Below, in pieces: positions 28,130 through 38,500 of a DNA stretch of 64,000 bases (the stretch's first letter is position 1; each line of letters opens with the position of its first letter). This stretch comes from an uncultured Bacteroidota bacterium (lineage in GTDB: Bacteria > Bacteroidota > Bacteroidia > Flavobacteriales > Flavobacteriaceae): NCBI GenBank assembly GCA_902518355.1, contig CABYFY010000001.1:124001-188000 (forward strand), read 5' to 3'. The translations under genes were made by a program, and so were the position numbers. Below the pieces are notes generated by a model that was not told the DNA's origin, did no database searches, and was given only the letters and a program-made list of their open reading frames with translations.

Positions 28130-29017
28130 TTACTTTTTTGCTTTTTTACTTTTTTTCTTTGTCTCTTTTTCTTCAGCTGGGGCCTCTTCAGCAACAACTT
28201 CTTCTACTGGAGTTTCTTCAACAACAGTTTTTTCAGCTGGGGCCTCTTCAGCAACAGCTTCTTCCACTGGAGTTTCTTCAACTACAGCTTTAGCTTCTTT
28301 ATCTTGAGTTTCCTCTTTATCTTTTCCTGAATTTCTTTCTTCTAAACCTTCCTGAATTGCAGAACCAACATGTTCTAAAATTTTGGAAATAGACTTTGAA
28401 GCGTCATCATTTGCTGGAATCACATAGTCAATTCCACGTGGATCAGAATTAGTATCCACCATCGCAAATATTGGTATATTAAGTTTTTGTGCTTCCTTAA
28501 CGGCGATTTTTTCTCTTAAAATGTCTACGATAAATATTGCACCAGGTAATCGGGTCATATTAGAAATTGATCCAAGATTTTTTTCTAATTTTTCTCTCAA
28601 TCTTCCAATTTGAAGCTTTTCTTTTTTTGATAAAGAATTAAAAGTTCCATCTTGTTTCATCCTGTCAATTGATGACATTTTTTTAACGGCTTTTCTGATA
28701 GTTACGAAGTTTGTTAACATACCACCAGGCCATCTTTCTGTAATGTAGGGCATATTAATTTTCTTCGAAGATTCTGAAACGATATCTTTTGCTTGTTTTT
28801 TTGTTGCAACAAATAATATTTTCCTCCCTGATGAAGCAATTTTTTTCAATGCGTTAGAGGCTTCTTCTAGCTTTGCAACGGTTTTGTAAAGGTTTATGAT
28901 ATGAATCCCATTTCTTTCCATATAAATATATGGAGACATATTTGGGTTCCATTTTCTTGTAAGGTGACCAAAGTGTACACCAGCTTTAATTAATTCTGAA
29001 ACTTGTTCTTTTCCCAT
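28130..29017 (-). CDS. rpsB: 30S ribosomal protein S2 with acidic, repetitive C-terminal tail
   Basis: 295 residues. The core (1-235) is standard S2: AGVHFGHLTRKWNPNMSPYI, ITERWPGGMLTNFVTIRKA, VDTNSDPRGIDYVIPANDDA. After the core comes a tail of about 60 residues made of Glu, Ala, Pro and Val with two near copies of EETPVEE.VAEEAPAE, ending in a lysine-rich KKKSKKAKK. Flavobacterial S2 proteins often carry such tails; the function is unknown. The repeat is also visible as a 60-bp tandem in the DNA (28172-28290). Confidence 0.96.
   Translation of the reverse strand: MGKEQVSELIKAGVHFGHLTRKWNPNMSPYIYMERNGIHIINLYKTVAKLEEASNALKKIASSGRKILFVATKKQAKDIVSESSKKINMPYITERWPGGMLTNFVTIRKAVKKMSSIDRMKQDGTFNSLSKKEKLQIGRLREKLEKNLGSISNMTRLPGAIFIVDILREKIAVKEAQKLNIPIFAMVDTNSDPRGIDYVIPANDDASKSISKILEHVGSAIQEGLEERNSGKDKEETQDKEAKAVVEETPVEEAVAEEAPAEKTVVEETPVEEVVAEEAPAEEKETKKKSKKAKK
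28172..28290. repeat. Two-copy 60-bp tandem repeat in the rpsB tail
   Basis: Copies at 28172-28230 and 28232-28290, period exactly 60 bp, differing at about four positions. The repeat keeps the reading frame and adds 20 residues per copy. Inside the acidic C-terminal tail of S2. Confidence 0.9.
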
Positions 29018-29110
29018 TTTTTTAGTTTACGTTCTTGTTTATTAGCAATACTTAAGTGGTATAAATTTAATTTTAAGCCTTAAATATTTAGATGCTAAAC
29101 TAATTTTATA

Positions 29111-29500
29111 TTATCTCTTAGAGAACTGGAATTTTTTCCTAGCTTTCTTCTGACCAAACTTCTTTCTTTCAACCATTCTTGGGTCTCTTGTCAATAAACC
29201 AAGAGGCTTAAGAAGTTCACGATTTTTTTCATCAACCTCACATAATGCACGGGAAATTGCTAGTCGAATAGCTTCAACTTGACCAGTCATTCCTCCACCA
29301 TACACATTTACAGTCATGTCAAATTTGTTAACATTGTCACATACATTAAAGGGTTGGTTTATTTTGAATTGATGAGCTGAAGTTGGAAAATAATCTTTCC
29401 AATCTTTTGTATTAACAGTAAAGTTGCCTTTTCCTTTTTTTAAATAGATTCTTGCAACCGATGTTTTTCTTCTACCAATTTTATGTACAACTGTATCCAT
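29111..29500 (-). CDS. rpsI: 30S ribosomal protein S9
   Basis: 129 residues. IGRRKTSVARIYLKKGKGNF near the start, NVYGGGMTGQVEAIRLAISRAL in the middle, and the basic tail LTRDPRMVERKKFGQKKARK ending in KFQFSKR, whose last residues reach the P-site tRNA. The start codon overlaps the rplM stop by one base. Second gene of the ribosomal operon. Confidence 0.98.
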   Translation of the reverse strand: MDTVVHKIGRRKTSVARIYLKKGKGNFTVNTKDWKDYFPTSAHQFKINQPFNVCDNVNKFDMTVNVYGGGMTGQVEAIRLAISRALCEVDEKNRELLKPLGLLTRDPRMVERKKFGQKKARKKFQFSKR

Positions 29501-29955
29501 TAATTAACTTTATTTAAATCGATTGATGATGGCTTTTGAGCCTCAAACTTATGATCAGAATCAGCGAAAACATGAAGGTTTCTAAAAAGATCAGCTCCTA
29601 ACTTATTTTTTGGAAGCATTCCTTTAACCGATTTCTCTATAATGGAATTTGGATTTTTTTCAAACTGCTCAGTAGCATTTAGTGATCTTTGACCACCAGG
29701 GTAACCAGTATATCTAATATATTTTTTTTGCTCCCACTTGTTTCCAGTAAGATTAATTTTCTTGGAATTGATAACGATAACATTATCACCGCAATCAACA
29801 TGAGGAGTAAAATTAGGTTTGTGTTTGCCTCTTAATAGAATAGCAACCTTAGAAGCTAATCTACCTAGATTTTGACCATTAGCGTCTACTAAAACCCAGT
29901 TCTTATTAACTGTTTTTTTGTTTGCTGAAATTGTTTTAAAACTTATTGTATCCAA
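29500..29955 (-). CDS. rplM: 50S ribosomal protein L13
   Basis: 151 residues. WVLVDANGQNLGRLASKVAI near residue 20, GDNVIVINSKKINLTGNKW, and VKGMLPKNKLGADLFRNLHV near 115 mark L13. First gene of rplM-rpsI-rpsB-tsf, read from the strong promoter at 29990-30020. Confidence 0.98.
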   Translation of the reverse strand: MDTISFKTISANKKTVNKNWVLVDANGQNLGRLASKVAILLRGKHKPNFTPHVDCGDNVIVINSKKINLTGNKWEQKKYIRYTGYPGGQRSLNATEQFEKNPNSIIEKSVKGMLPKNKLGADLFRNLHVFADSDHKFEAQKPSSIDLNKVN

Positions 29956-29989
29956 AATTCTGTTTTTTTCTGTCTCTCAAAAGAGCATG

Positions 29990-30020
29990 CAAATCTACAA
30001 TTATATATTTTATTAGCAAA
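29990..30020 (-). promoter_or_regulatory. Bacteroidota-type promoter of the rplM operon
   Basis: On the minus strand: TTTG (-33, 30020-30017), 19-bp spacer, TAGATTTG (-7, 29997-29990). Both boxes and spacing match the Bacteroidota consensus exactly. The expected start of transcription is about 28-30 bases before the rplM ATG. Confidence 0.8.
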
Positions 30021-30062
30021 TAGATAAAGAAATTTTTTTTCTTGAAGGACTTTATCAGGTTA

Positions 30063-32789
30063 TTAATGTGCTTCTAACCAGTTTAATCCATAATTTAAAT
30101 CAACGGTGAGAGGAACATTTATTTCGAATGCTTTTTCCATTTCATTTTTTGTTAATTCTATCATTTCATTCAATTCGGGCTTAAAAACATCAAAAACTAA
30201 TTCATCATGTATCTGTAAAAGCATCTTACTTTTATAATTTCCCTTAGATAATTTCCTTTGAATATTTATCATTGCAATTTTTATGATATCTGCTGCACTT
30301 CCCTGAACAGGTGCATTTATTGCATTTCTTTCTGCAGCACCTCTAACCACACTATTTTGAGAATTGATATCCTTTAAATATCTTCTTCTCCCTAAAACGG
30401 TTTCTACATAACCATTATTTCTTGCAAATGAAATTTGATTATTGATGTATTGTTTGAGTTTTGGATATTTTTCAAAGTATTTTTCGATCAGCTCCTTAGA
30501 TTCTGTTCTATTGAGTTTTGTTTGATTACTTAAACCAAAAGCAGAAACTCCATATATAATACCAAAATTTACTACTTTGGCGTTAGATCTTTGTTCCTTA
30601 GAAACTTGATTTATTGGAACATTAAAAACTGCGGAGGCTGTTGAGGCATGAATGTCTTCGTTTTTCTTAAAAGCATTAATCATATTTTCTTCATTGCTAA
30701 GTGATGCTATAATTCTTAACTCAATTTGTGAGTAATCTGCAGCCATTAAAAAATAATCTTTGTTTCTGGAAATGAATGCTTTTCTTACCTCTCGACCTCT
30801 ATTTGTTCTTATCGGAATATTTTGGAGATTTGGATTAATACTGCTTAACCTGCCTGTAGATGCAACAGTTTGAACATATTCTGTATGAATTCTGTTTGTG
30901 TATTTATCGAGTTGTTTGGGAAGTGAATTGATGTATGTATTTAGTAATTTGGAGATGCTTCTGAACTTTAAAACTAATTTCACTAAATCACTCTTTGATG
31001 AAAGTTCGTTTAAAACTTCTTCTGATGTTGAGTACTGCCCAGTTTTAGTTTTTTTTGGCTTATTGGTTATTTTCATTTTATCAAATAAAACCTCACCAAG
31101 CTGTTTTGGAGATGAAATATTGAATTCTTCCCCAGCTAATTCATATATTTCTTTTGTGATGTCTTCTAATTCGTTGGTTGTTCTTTCTGACAATTTTTTC
31201 AAAAATTTTACATCTAAATTTATTCCCTCAATTTCCATTTTAGCTAGGGTTTTTAAAAGTGGAATTTCGATTTCGTTATAAAGCTTAATCTGATTAAACT
31301 TCTCTAAATCAGATTTTAATAAATTTTTCAACTTATATGTAAGGCAGGAAACTTCGTAATCCTTTAATTCTTCAAACTTCTTATTTACAGAAACATTAAG
31401 ATAATTATTTGATAAATTAATTAAATCATGACTTATGTCTGGATTAATTAAATAATGTGCAAGTTTTATATCAAAGATGTCACCAAGAATGGTAATTTTT
31501 TTTCTGTTTAGAACTTTAATATCAAATTTTAGATCGTTTGATATTTTAGCTATTTCATCATTCTCAAAAAATATTTTGATTATTTCATCAAACTTTTTAA
31601 TATCACTATTTAAGACATAGCAAACATCATTTTGCCAACAAAATGAAATGGATTTTAATGTTGTTTCATAATCCCCATTTTTTTCAGAGTACAGACGATA
31701 ACTTACCTCCGTTTGTTGCTCTAATTTTTTTAAAAATAATTTAACTGAAACATCAGATTCAATGTGTTGATAAATTACACTTAATTTTCCCTTATCATGG
31801 GCTTTAATATTGTTTTCAAAAAGGTTAAATTGCCCAAAGCCAGGATTCAAATCAATTTTATTTTCTTCCTTTATTTTTTGTGGTTCAGATTTATTTTTTT
31901 CATTGTTTATTGAAAAAATTGAATTTAAAGAGCTTATAATTCTTCTAAACTCTAGTTCTTCAAATATTTTCCTAGCTTTATCAAGATTGGTAACATTTAA
32001 TTTTAATTCTTCAATGTTATAATCAATAGGAACATCAGTAATTATTGTTGCTAACTTTTTTGAAAGAATACCAAGCTCTTTATTTTGTTCAATTTTTTCT
32101 TTAAGCTTTCCTTTTAATTCAGTGGTATTTTGCAGCAAGCCTTCTAATGAACCAAACTCTTTTAAGAATTTTTTTGCTGTCTTATCTCCAACACCAGGTA
32201 AACCAGGAATATTATCAACTGAATCTCCTTTCATCGCTAAAAAATCAATAACCTGAGATGTTTGAGAAATCTCAAATTTTTCTAGAACTTCATTTACACC
32301 CCAGATTTCATAACCCCCTCCAAAAACTGGACGGTACATATAAATTGACTCATCAACAAGTTGAGCAAAGTCTTTGTCAGGCGTCACCATATATGTCTCA
32401 AAATTTTTAGATTTTACTTTTTTTGCAATTGTTCCTATAATATCATCAGCCTCAAAGCCTTCTTTAACTAAAACGGAAATATTTAGAGATTTTAAAATTT
32501 CTTCAATAATAGGAACAGAAATTTTGATTGCCTCAGGTGTCTCATCGCGATTAGCTTTATATTGATCAAATATTTTGATTCTGTCTTGACTACCACCTTT
32601 GTCAAAGCAAACTGCTAAATAATCAGGACTTTCTCTTTTTATAACATCAAAAAGAGAATTAGTAAATCCTAAAATTGCAGATGTGTCTAAGCCTTTAGAA
32701 TTGATTCTTGGATTTTTGATAAATGCGTAATATCCTCGAAATATTAAAGCGTAGGCATCAATCAGAAATAATCGTTTTTTTTTATTCAT
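30063..32789 (-). CDS. polA: DNA polymerase I
   Basis: 908 residues. 5'-3' exonuclease domain (1-290, LIDAYALIFRGYYAF, EGFEADDIIGTIAKK, PGVGDKTAKKFLKEFG), a proofreading-like domain (about 330-510) and polymerase domain (about 520-908) with motif A DYSQIELRIIAS, motif B KVVNFGIIYGVSAFGL and motif C QIHDELVFDV all intact. It fills gaps and removes primers. In the middle domain the usual DxE of exo I is replaced by LYSEKNG (about residue 363) and the exo III Asp by Cys in YEVSCLTY (about 480). Only the exo II Asp in LKFD (about 416) remains, so proofreading is probably lost. The start abuts the stop of the glycosylasparaginase gene. Confidence 0.96.
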   Translation of the reverse strand: MNKKKRLFLIDAYALIFRGYYAFIKNPRINSKGLDTSAILGFTNSLFDVIKRESPDYLAVCFDKGGSQDRIKIFDQYKANRDETPEAIKISVPIIEEILKSLNISVLVKEGFEADDIIGTIAKKVKSKNFETYMVTPDKDFAQLVDESIYMYRPVFGGGYEIWGVNEVLEKFEISQTSQVIDFLAMKGDSVDNIPGLPGVGDKTAKKFLKEFGSLEGLLQNTTELKGKLKEKIEQNKELGILSKKLATIITDVPIDYNIEELKLNVTNLDKARKIFEELEFRRIISSLNSIFSINNEKNKSEPQKIKEENKIDLNPGFGQFNLFENNIKAHDKGKLSVIYQHIESDVSVKLFLKKLEQQTEVSYRLYSEKNGDYETTLKSISFCWQNDVCYVLNSDIKKFDEIIKIFFENDEIAKISNDLKFDIKVLNRKKITILGDIFDIKLAHYLINPDISHDLINLSNNYLNVSVNKKFEELKDYEVSCLTYKLKNLLKSDLEKFNQIKLYNEIEIPLLKTLAKMEIEGINLDVKFLKKLSERTTNELEDITKEIYELAGEEFNISSPKQLGEVLFDKMKITNKPKKTKTGQYSTSEEVLNELSSKSDLVKLVLKFRSISKLLNTYINSLPKQLDKYTNRIHTEYVQTVASTGRLSSINPNLQNIPIRTNRGREVRKAFISRNKDYFLMAADYSQIELRIIASLSNEENMINAFKKNEDIHASTASAVFNVPINQVSKEQRSNAKVVNFGIIYGVSAFGLSNQTKLNRTESKELIEKYFEKYPKLKQYINNQISFARNNGYVETVLGRRRYLKDINSQNSVVRGAAERNAINAPVQGSAADIIKIAMINIQRKLSKGNYKSKMLLQIHDELVFDVFKPELNEMIELTKNEMEKAFEINVPLTVDLNYGLNWLEAH

Positions 32790-33758
32790 TTATCCCTGTT
32801 TGTGATAATATGGGGAATCAAAATTTAAATTGCCGTCTTTGTCGTATTGAGTCATACTAAAGCCTTTCTGTATTGAAAATGTTCCTGTTTCTCCCTTCTT
32901 GTTTAATGCAATATAACCAACCTGAAAGTTTTTATAATTACTGTTGGGTTTCTTAATAATTCGCTCGATAGCTATTTTACAAGCATCACCAGGAGAATAT
33001 CCTTGTCTCATTAGTTCAACAACTAAAAAGCTACCTACTGTTTTTAAAACTTCTTCACCTAATCCAGTTGCAACCGCTCCACCAACTTCATTATCAATAA
33101 ATAATCCTGAACCAATTATAGGAGAATCACCTACTCTTCCTTGCATTTTATAAGCTAATCCACTGGTGGTACAACCTCCGCTTATATTTTGGTCTTTATC
33201 TATTGCTAACATTCCTATTGTATCATGATTTTCAATATTAATAATAGGTTTATATTCTTCATTTTCCTTCCACTTAACCCAGTCTTTTTTTGACTTCTCT
33301 GTCAATAGATTTTCCTTTTTAAAACCCATCGAAATAGCAAATTTTTTTGCCCCTTCACCCGCTAACATTACATGTGGAGTTTTTTCCATTACCATTCTTG
33401 CAACAGAAATTGCGTGCTTTATCTCCTTAAGATAAACTACAGAGCCACAATTTCCATAATAATCCATAATACATGCATCAAGAGAAACATTTCCTTCCCT
33501 ATCTGGAAGTCCCCCAATTCCAACGGATTGACCTTCTTTATTTGCTTCCTCAACTATACAACCTTGTTCAACGGCATCAAGTGAATTTCCACCAGAGGAT
33601 AAAATCTCCCATGCTCTTTTAGTGGCATTTTTAACATCCCAGGTTGCAATCACTATGGGAAAGTTAGATAAACTGTTGTTTGAATAAGTTTTATCAATTT
33701 TAAGACCGAGTCCAAGTGAAGCAATCCCAGTGCTTTTAATAAAACTTCTTCTATTCAT
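32790..33758 (-). CDS. Glycosylasparaginase (N4-(beta-N-acetylglucosaminyl)-L-asparaginase)
   Basis: 322 residues. Ntn-hydrolase that releases Asn-linked GlcNAc from glycopeptides. The self-cleavage site NHD-T, with the new N-terminal Thr as nucleophile, is seen in IENHDTIGMLAID (about residue 178). GGCTTSGLAYKMQGRVGDSP and GSGLFIDNEVGGAVATGLGE shape the active site, as in the known flavobacterial enzyme. The N-terminus MNRRSFIKSTGIASLGLG is a twin-arginine-type signal, so it likely acts in the periplasm. It follows an FHS sugar transporter by 1 bp and precedes polA with no gap. Confidence 0.92.
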   Translation of the reverse strand: MNRRSFIKSTGIASLGLGLKIDKTYSNNSLSNFPIVIATWDVKNATKRAWEILSSGGNSLDAVEQGCIVEEANKEGQSVGIGGLPDREGNVSLDACIMDYYGNCGSVVYLKEIKHAISVARMVMEKTPHVMLAGEGAKKFAISMGFKKENLLTEKSKKDWVKWKENEEYKPIINIENHDTIGMLAIDKDQNISGGCTTSGLAYKMQGRVGDSPIIGSGLFIDNEVGGAVATGLGEEVLKTVGSFLVVELMRQGYSPGDACKIAIERIIKKPNSNYKNFQVGYIALNKKGETGTFSIQKGFSMTQYDKDGNLNFDSPYYHKQG

Positions 33759-33759
33759 T

Positions 33760-35403
33760 TTAAATCAATTTTTGCTTAGATAAAATTTGTTTTGTAGTAA
33801 TTGAATAAACAAGTAGGAATACAAAACACAAAACAGCTACCCAGTATGAGGTTATCATTCCAAAAATATCGGCCAGCTTTCCCTGAAGGGGTGGTATAAT
33901 TGCTCCACCAAGTATCATCATAACTAAAAAAGATGAGCCTTGAGAAGTATATTTTCCAAGACCAGTAATACTTAATGAAAATATACAAGGCCACATTATA
34001 GAGCAAAAAAGGCCACCGGTTAAGAACGCAAATAAAGCTATTTCACCTGAACCAAATATTCCGATTAACATGGCAATAACACCAAGTAAACTGAATATGG
34101 CCATGATTTTTAAAGCATTATCTTTAGCCAAGTAAAAACCAATAATTTGAATAACAATTAACAATGAAAATATTCCTATTTCTGAAAAAGTTAGTGGGTT
34201 ACTAAATGCATTTACTGCTATTACCACACCAAATGCTATGAAAGGTGTAATAAATAAAAGAATCTTTTTAAGAGATTCCGAAATATCAAAAGCTCCAATC
34301 GATCCAGTCCACCTTCCAATCATTAATCCACCCCAATACAATGCAATATATTTTGCACTTTGAGCCTCATCAAGAACAGGAAGTCCTATTGCATTTATTC
34401 CTTCACCAATATCTGCCTTTAATAATTCACCAAGATTACTTTGAATAGTTACTTCTACACCCACATAGGTAAATATGGCAAGCATTCCCCAAGCAAGTTG
34501 AGGATATTTTAATGCACCCCATCCCTCAGAATTTTTACCTGCCGAAGAATTAGCTCTTAATACGAGTGCAAAAACAGAAATCAGACAGATTAATGTTAAA
34601 ACTAATCTTGTTATTTCTAAATCTTCAATCGAGCTATTTTCAAATGCTGGAGTATAAGAATAGAAAATCCAGCCAAAACAAAGAGTCATTATCAGAGTCA
34701 TAATAATCAACATTGTTTTAGCCTTTGAGGCAGACTCAAAGGGTTCATCGTTTTTAGCGTCGGGAAGTTTTTTTGACAAGTAGAAAAATCCAGCAACTAA
34801 TAAAAAAGCTACAGCAACTGCAATATATAAACCTTGAACAGAGCTTAATTCTATAATATCCCAGTTAACCTCAGAAGCTGAACCAAATAAAACAAAAGCA
34901 ATTAGAATTGGGCCAATGGCAGTTCCAAAGGAATTTACTCCACCGGCTAAATTAAGCCTATTAGATCCGGTAGAGGGGTCTCCAAGGGATACTGCAAAAG
35001 GGTTTGCTGCAGTTTGTTGAAGTGAAAAACCAAGTCCGATGATAAATAATGCGATTAAGACATAATAAAAGACTTGGGTATCTCCTTGCTCAGCACCATT
35101 TACTGACGGATACATTATTAGCGCCCCAAAAATTGAAATAATTAGACCGTAAATAATTCCTTTTTTATAACCCCAGTTGTTTAAAATATCTTTTTTGGAA
35201 TAACTTGACCATACAAACAAGATTAAAGCACCTATGAAATAAGCTCCATAAAAGGCAAATTCGACTAGCTGAGCTTGAAATTGATCAATTTGAAAGTAGG
35301 TTTTACAGAAAGGAATAAATACACCATTTGATGCTCCAAAAAATCCCCAAAAGAAAAACACAGTTATTAATGTAAATAATGCAGAATTATTTTGATTTTT
35401 CAT
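33760..35403 (-). CDS. FHS-family sugar:proton symporter (MFS)
   Basis: 547 residues. The start TVFFFWGFFGASNGVFIPF, followed by FQIDQFQAQLVEFAFYGAYF, is the FucP/GluP/NagP (FHS) signature. NLAGGVNSFGTAIGP and GLGFSLQQTAANPFAVSLGD are also typical. Twelve MFS helices plus two extra ones in the middle (about 228-250 and 263-283), which makes it longer than FucP (about 440). FHS members carry fucose, glucose/galactose or N-acetylglucosamine. The glycosylasparaginase 1 bp downstream makes an amino sugar such as GlcNAc a reasonable guess. Confidence 0.88.
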   Translation of the reverse strand: MKNQNNSALFTLITVFFFWGFFGASNGVFIPFCKTYFQIDQFQAQLVEFAFYGAYFIGALILFVWSSYSKKDILNNWGYKKGIIYGLIISIFGALIMYPSVNGAEQGDTQVFYYVLIALFIIGLGFSLQQTAANPFAVSLGDPSTGSNRLNLAGGVNSFGTAIGPILIAFVLFGSASEVNWDIIELSSVQGLYIAVAVAFLLVAGFFYLSKKLPDAKNDEPFESASKAKTMLIIMTLIMTLCFGWIFYSYTPAFENSSIEDLEITRLVLTLICLISVFALVLRANSSAGKNSEGWGALKYPQLAWGMLAIFTYVGVEVTIQSNLGELLKADIGEGINAIGLPVLDEAQSAKYIALYWGGLMIGRWTGSIGAFDISESLKKILLFITPFIAFGVVIAVNAFSNPLTFSEIGIFSLLIVIQIIGFYLAKDNALKIMAIFSLLGVIAMLIGIFGSGEIALFAFLTGGLFCSIMWPCIFSLSITGLGKYTSQGSSFLVMMILGGAIIPPLQGKLADIFGMITSYWVAVLCFVFLLVYSITTKQILSKQKLI

Positions 35404-35588
35404 GATTTAGAAAGGTTAGTTTATTTGTTCTAAAATAATAAAAACCTATGTATAAATAGATTCTTAAATTTTAAAGATTTTAACAATATAGCTTAATTAA
35501 TTGATTAACATTGATTTAGGTTAAACTTTTATCAAAATACTAATCTTAAAATCTAAATTTTCAAATATTGATTGAACTTGGGCGTGAT

Positions 35589-38500
35589 CTAAAGAAATAA
35601 ATCCAGGTAGTCATTAAATTCTTTCATTCTAGTGTCTAAGAATTCTTCTTCCTCGAAATTTATTAATACATCTACTAAAGATCTATATCTTTCAATGTCT
35701 GTATAAATTTCTTCTGCGTATCTGTTTTTAGCTGAATTACTAAAAGTACTGTAGTAAAATAGATTTTCCTGATATTTTACAGCTATTTCATCAAATATTT
35801 TTCTGGCTTTCTCACCTTTATTTAATCTGTAATATGAACTAATAAACGGCTCTAGGAGTGTATAATATCCGAATTTATCAATCGGCAACTTTTGCATACA
35901 ATTGTCAAGTATCCTTTCTGCGTCGATAAAATTATTCTCAATTATCAACTGATCAACAAGTCTAGATAAATTGCTTCTGTATGTAATGCTGTTTTTTCTT
36001 GACTCTGCGTCTAAATATATATCAATTTCACTATCTGTGCCCCAATTCCATTTATTTACTATACTAGTCATCTTTTCAGAATCAATCATACCCATCTCAT
36101 AGGGGTTTGATTGATCAATTGGGGTTTTTATCGGCACTAATTTATAACACATTCCGTCTAATTGTAAAAAATCTTTCATCCATAAGTAATCTTCATCTCC
36201 GAAGGCTCCACCGGTAAAATAAATTGGCCTTTCCCAATTATTGTTAGCTATTATATCAAGCATAATCAACCTGTTTTTATAAAGAGCTTGTGATTTAATT
36301 TTAATAAATATTTCATCTTCAATCAAATCTGTATATTTTTCCCCTATGATTTTATTTTTTAATACATTTTCAACATTAACAGGAATTCTAACGTTTTCAG
36401 TTGGTAAAAAATTTGCGTTGTAGTCTTGGCTTCTTAAACCGGCAACTTCATACCCCTGTCTCTTTAAAATTTCACCATATTTGAAGTCCTTTTCATCTTG
36501 CGTTATAAAATCTAAGAAAACGTCAACATCAACAGTATCTTGACTAATTTCTTCTTTAATTATATAATCCCTTGTTCCATGTCTGTACTTTTCTGACGTT
36601 AAGCTTGAGGGAATAGGGTCACTTTCGTAAGCTTTTCTTTTCATTTGGTTAATGTACCAATCTGTACTAAGAAGACTCGTGTTTACTACCCGAACATCTG
36701 TTCTAATTCCTTCGATTTCTTGAGCATACCAAAGAGGAAAGGTATCATTATCCCCTATTGTGAATAGAATTGCATTTTCATCACAAGATTCCAGATAATT
36801 AACCGCCATTGCATATGCTGTATTTCTGTTACTTCTGTCATGATCATCCCAGTTATTTATTGCTAAATTGAGTGGCACTAGTAAAAGACACAAAATTATC
36901 GGAATTATCATTATTCCTTTAACTTTTATTTTTCTAAAGAATTTTGACATGTAGTATGTTCCTAGGCCAATGATTATTGAAAAAACATAGAAGGATCCAA
37001 CAACTGAATAGTCTCTTTCTCTAGGCTCGAAGGGCCTTACGTTTGTGTAGACTTGAATCGCTAAACCTGTAAATACAAAAAATAATAATAGAATCCAGAA
37101 GTATTCTTTATTTGTCTTATACAGGAAATATAACCCTAGTAATCCTAGCAAAAGTGGTAACATATAATATTTGTTTCTTGCTTTGTTTTCCAGAACATCA
37201 GTGGGTAAATTTTTTTGTGTTACTCCAAGATGCCATTCGTCAATAAAATTTATTCCACTTATCCAATTTCCATTCATATTCATTTTACCTTGAATATCAT
37301 CTTGTCGACCGGAAAAATTCCACATAAAATAACGCCAATACATATATCCAATTTGATAATCAAATAGATAATATAGATTACTCAATATAGATGGTTTTTC
37401 AATATCTAAGAATTGACCATATTGTCTCAAAAAATTATGAAAGTCTTCATAATCAACCTCATTATTATTAATTTTTGATTTAAAATTTCTTATAAATTCA
37501 ACCAATTCATTCTCAGAAATATATTTGGATTTTATTTTGAAATCTAAATAACCAGAATAATTAAGATAGTTTTTTGCATGTTCTGAACTCCACATTCTAG
37601 GTAATATAGATGCATGATCAGAGTTAAAATTTTGAACTGCATTTTTGTAGTCATTTACTATTACATATTTATTACTAATTAAGTCTTTCTCGTATTTTGG
37701 ATTATCATCTTTGTATGGCTTATTTTTATCTAATCCAGAATACTGATCGGAAAATAATGGCCCATAAAAAAGATAGGTTTTCGGATATTGTTCAAGATTA
37801 TAGTAAGCTAAAAGTTCTCTTGCATTTGATGGATCGTTTTCGTTAACTACAACATCAGCATTTGCACGAATTGGTAAAATTAACCAAGATGAAAAACCAA
37901 TAAAAATAAATAGGAAGCATAGAGTTATAGTGTTTGCTCTTACCATTACTTTTTTTCTTGTATAGTTTATCAAAAAATAAAATGCATAAACAATAACTAC
38001 AAAAGCTACTAATGTTCCTGAATTAAACGGTAGACCTAAATTATTTACAAATAATAGTTCAATTGCACTAAAAAATTTTAATGTGTTGGGAAGTAATAAT
38101 TTGAAGACACCCATTAGAATTCCTAATCCAATAATATTAGCAATAAAAAATCCAATAATCGGGTTAACTTTTGTTGAATTTAATATCGTCTTTTGATTTT
38201 TAAAGTAGTAAATCATGACTATAGCCGGGATTACAAGTAATCCCATGAAATGAACTCCAAACGATAGACCAATAACAAAGCAAATTAGTAATAACCATTT
38301 ATCACCTCTTGAATTATGCATGTCAGCTTCCCATCTTAATCCTAAATAAAATATAACAGCCATAATCAGAGTAGCCATTGCATAAACCTCAGTTTCAACA
38401 GCGCTAAACCAAAAGGTATCTGTAAATGCGAATGCCAGAGATCCAACCAGTGCAGATCCAGAAATTAATATTTGTTTATTAATTGAAGCTTCGCTGGTAT

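Noticed and set aside
28172-28290. 60-bp repeats as a CRISPR-like array
   Set aside because: Only two units, no spacers, in frame within rpsB, so a coding tandem repeat.
30040-30062. Weak hairpin after polA (GATAAAG/CTTTATC) as a terminator
   Set aside because: The stem is short, AT-only and interrupted, and overlaps the upstream side of the rplM promoter; not supportable.
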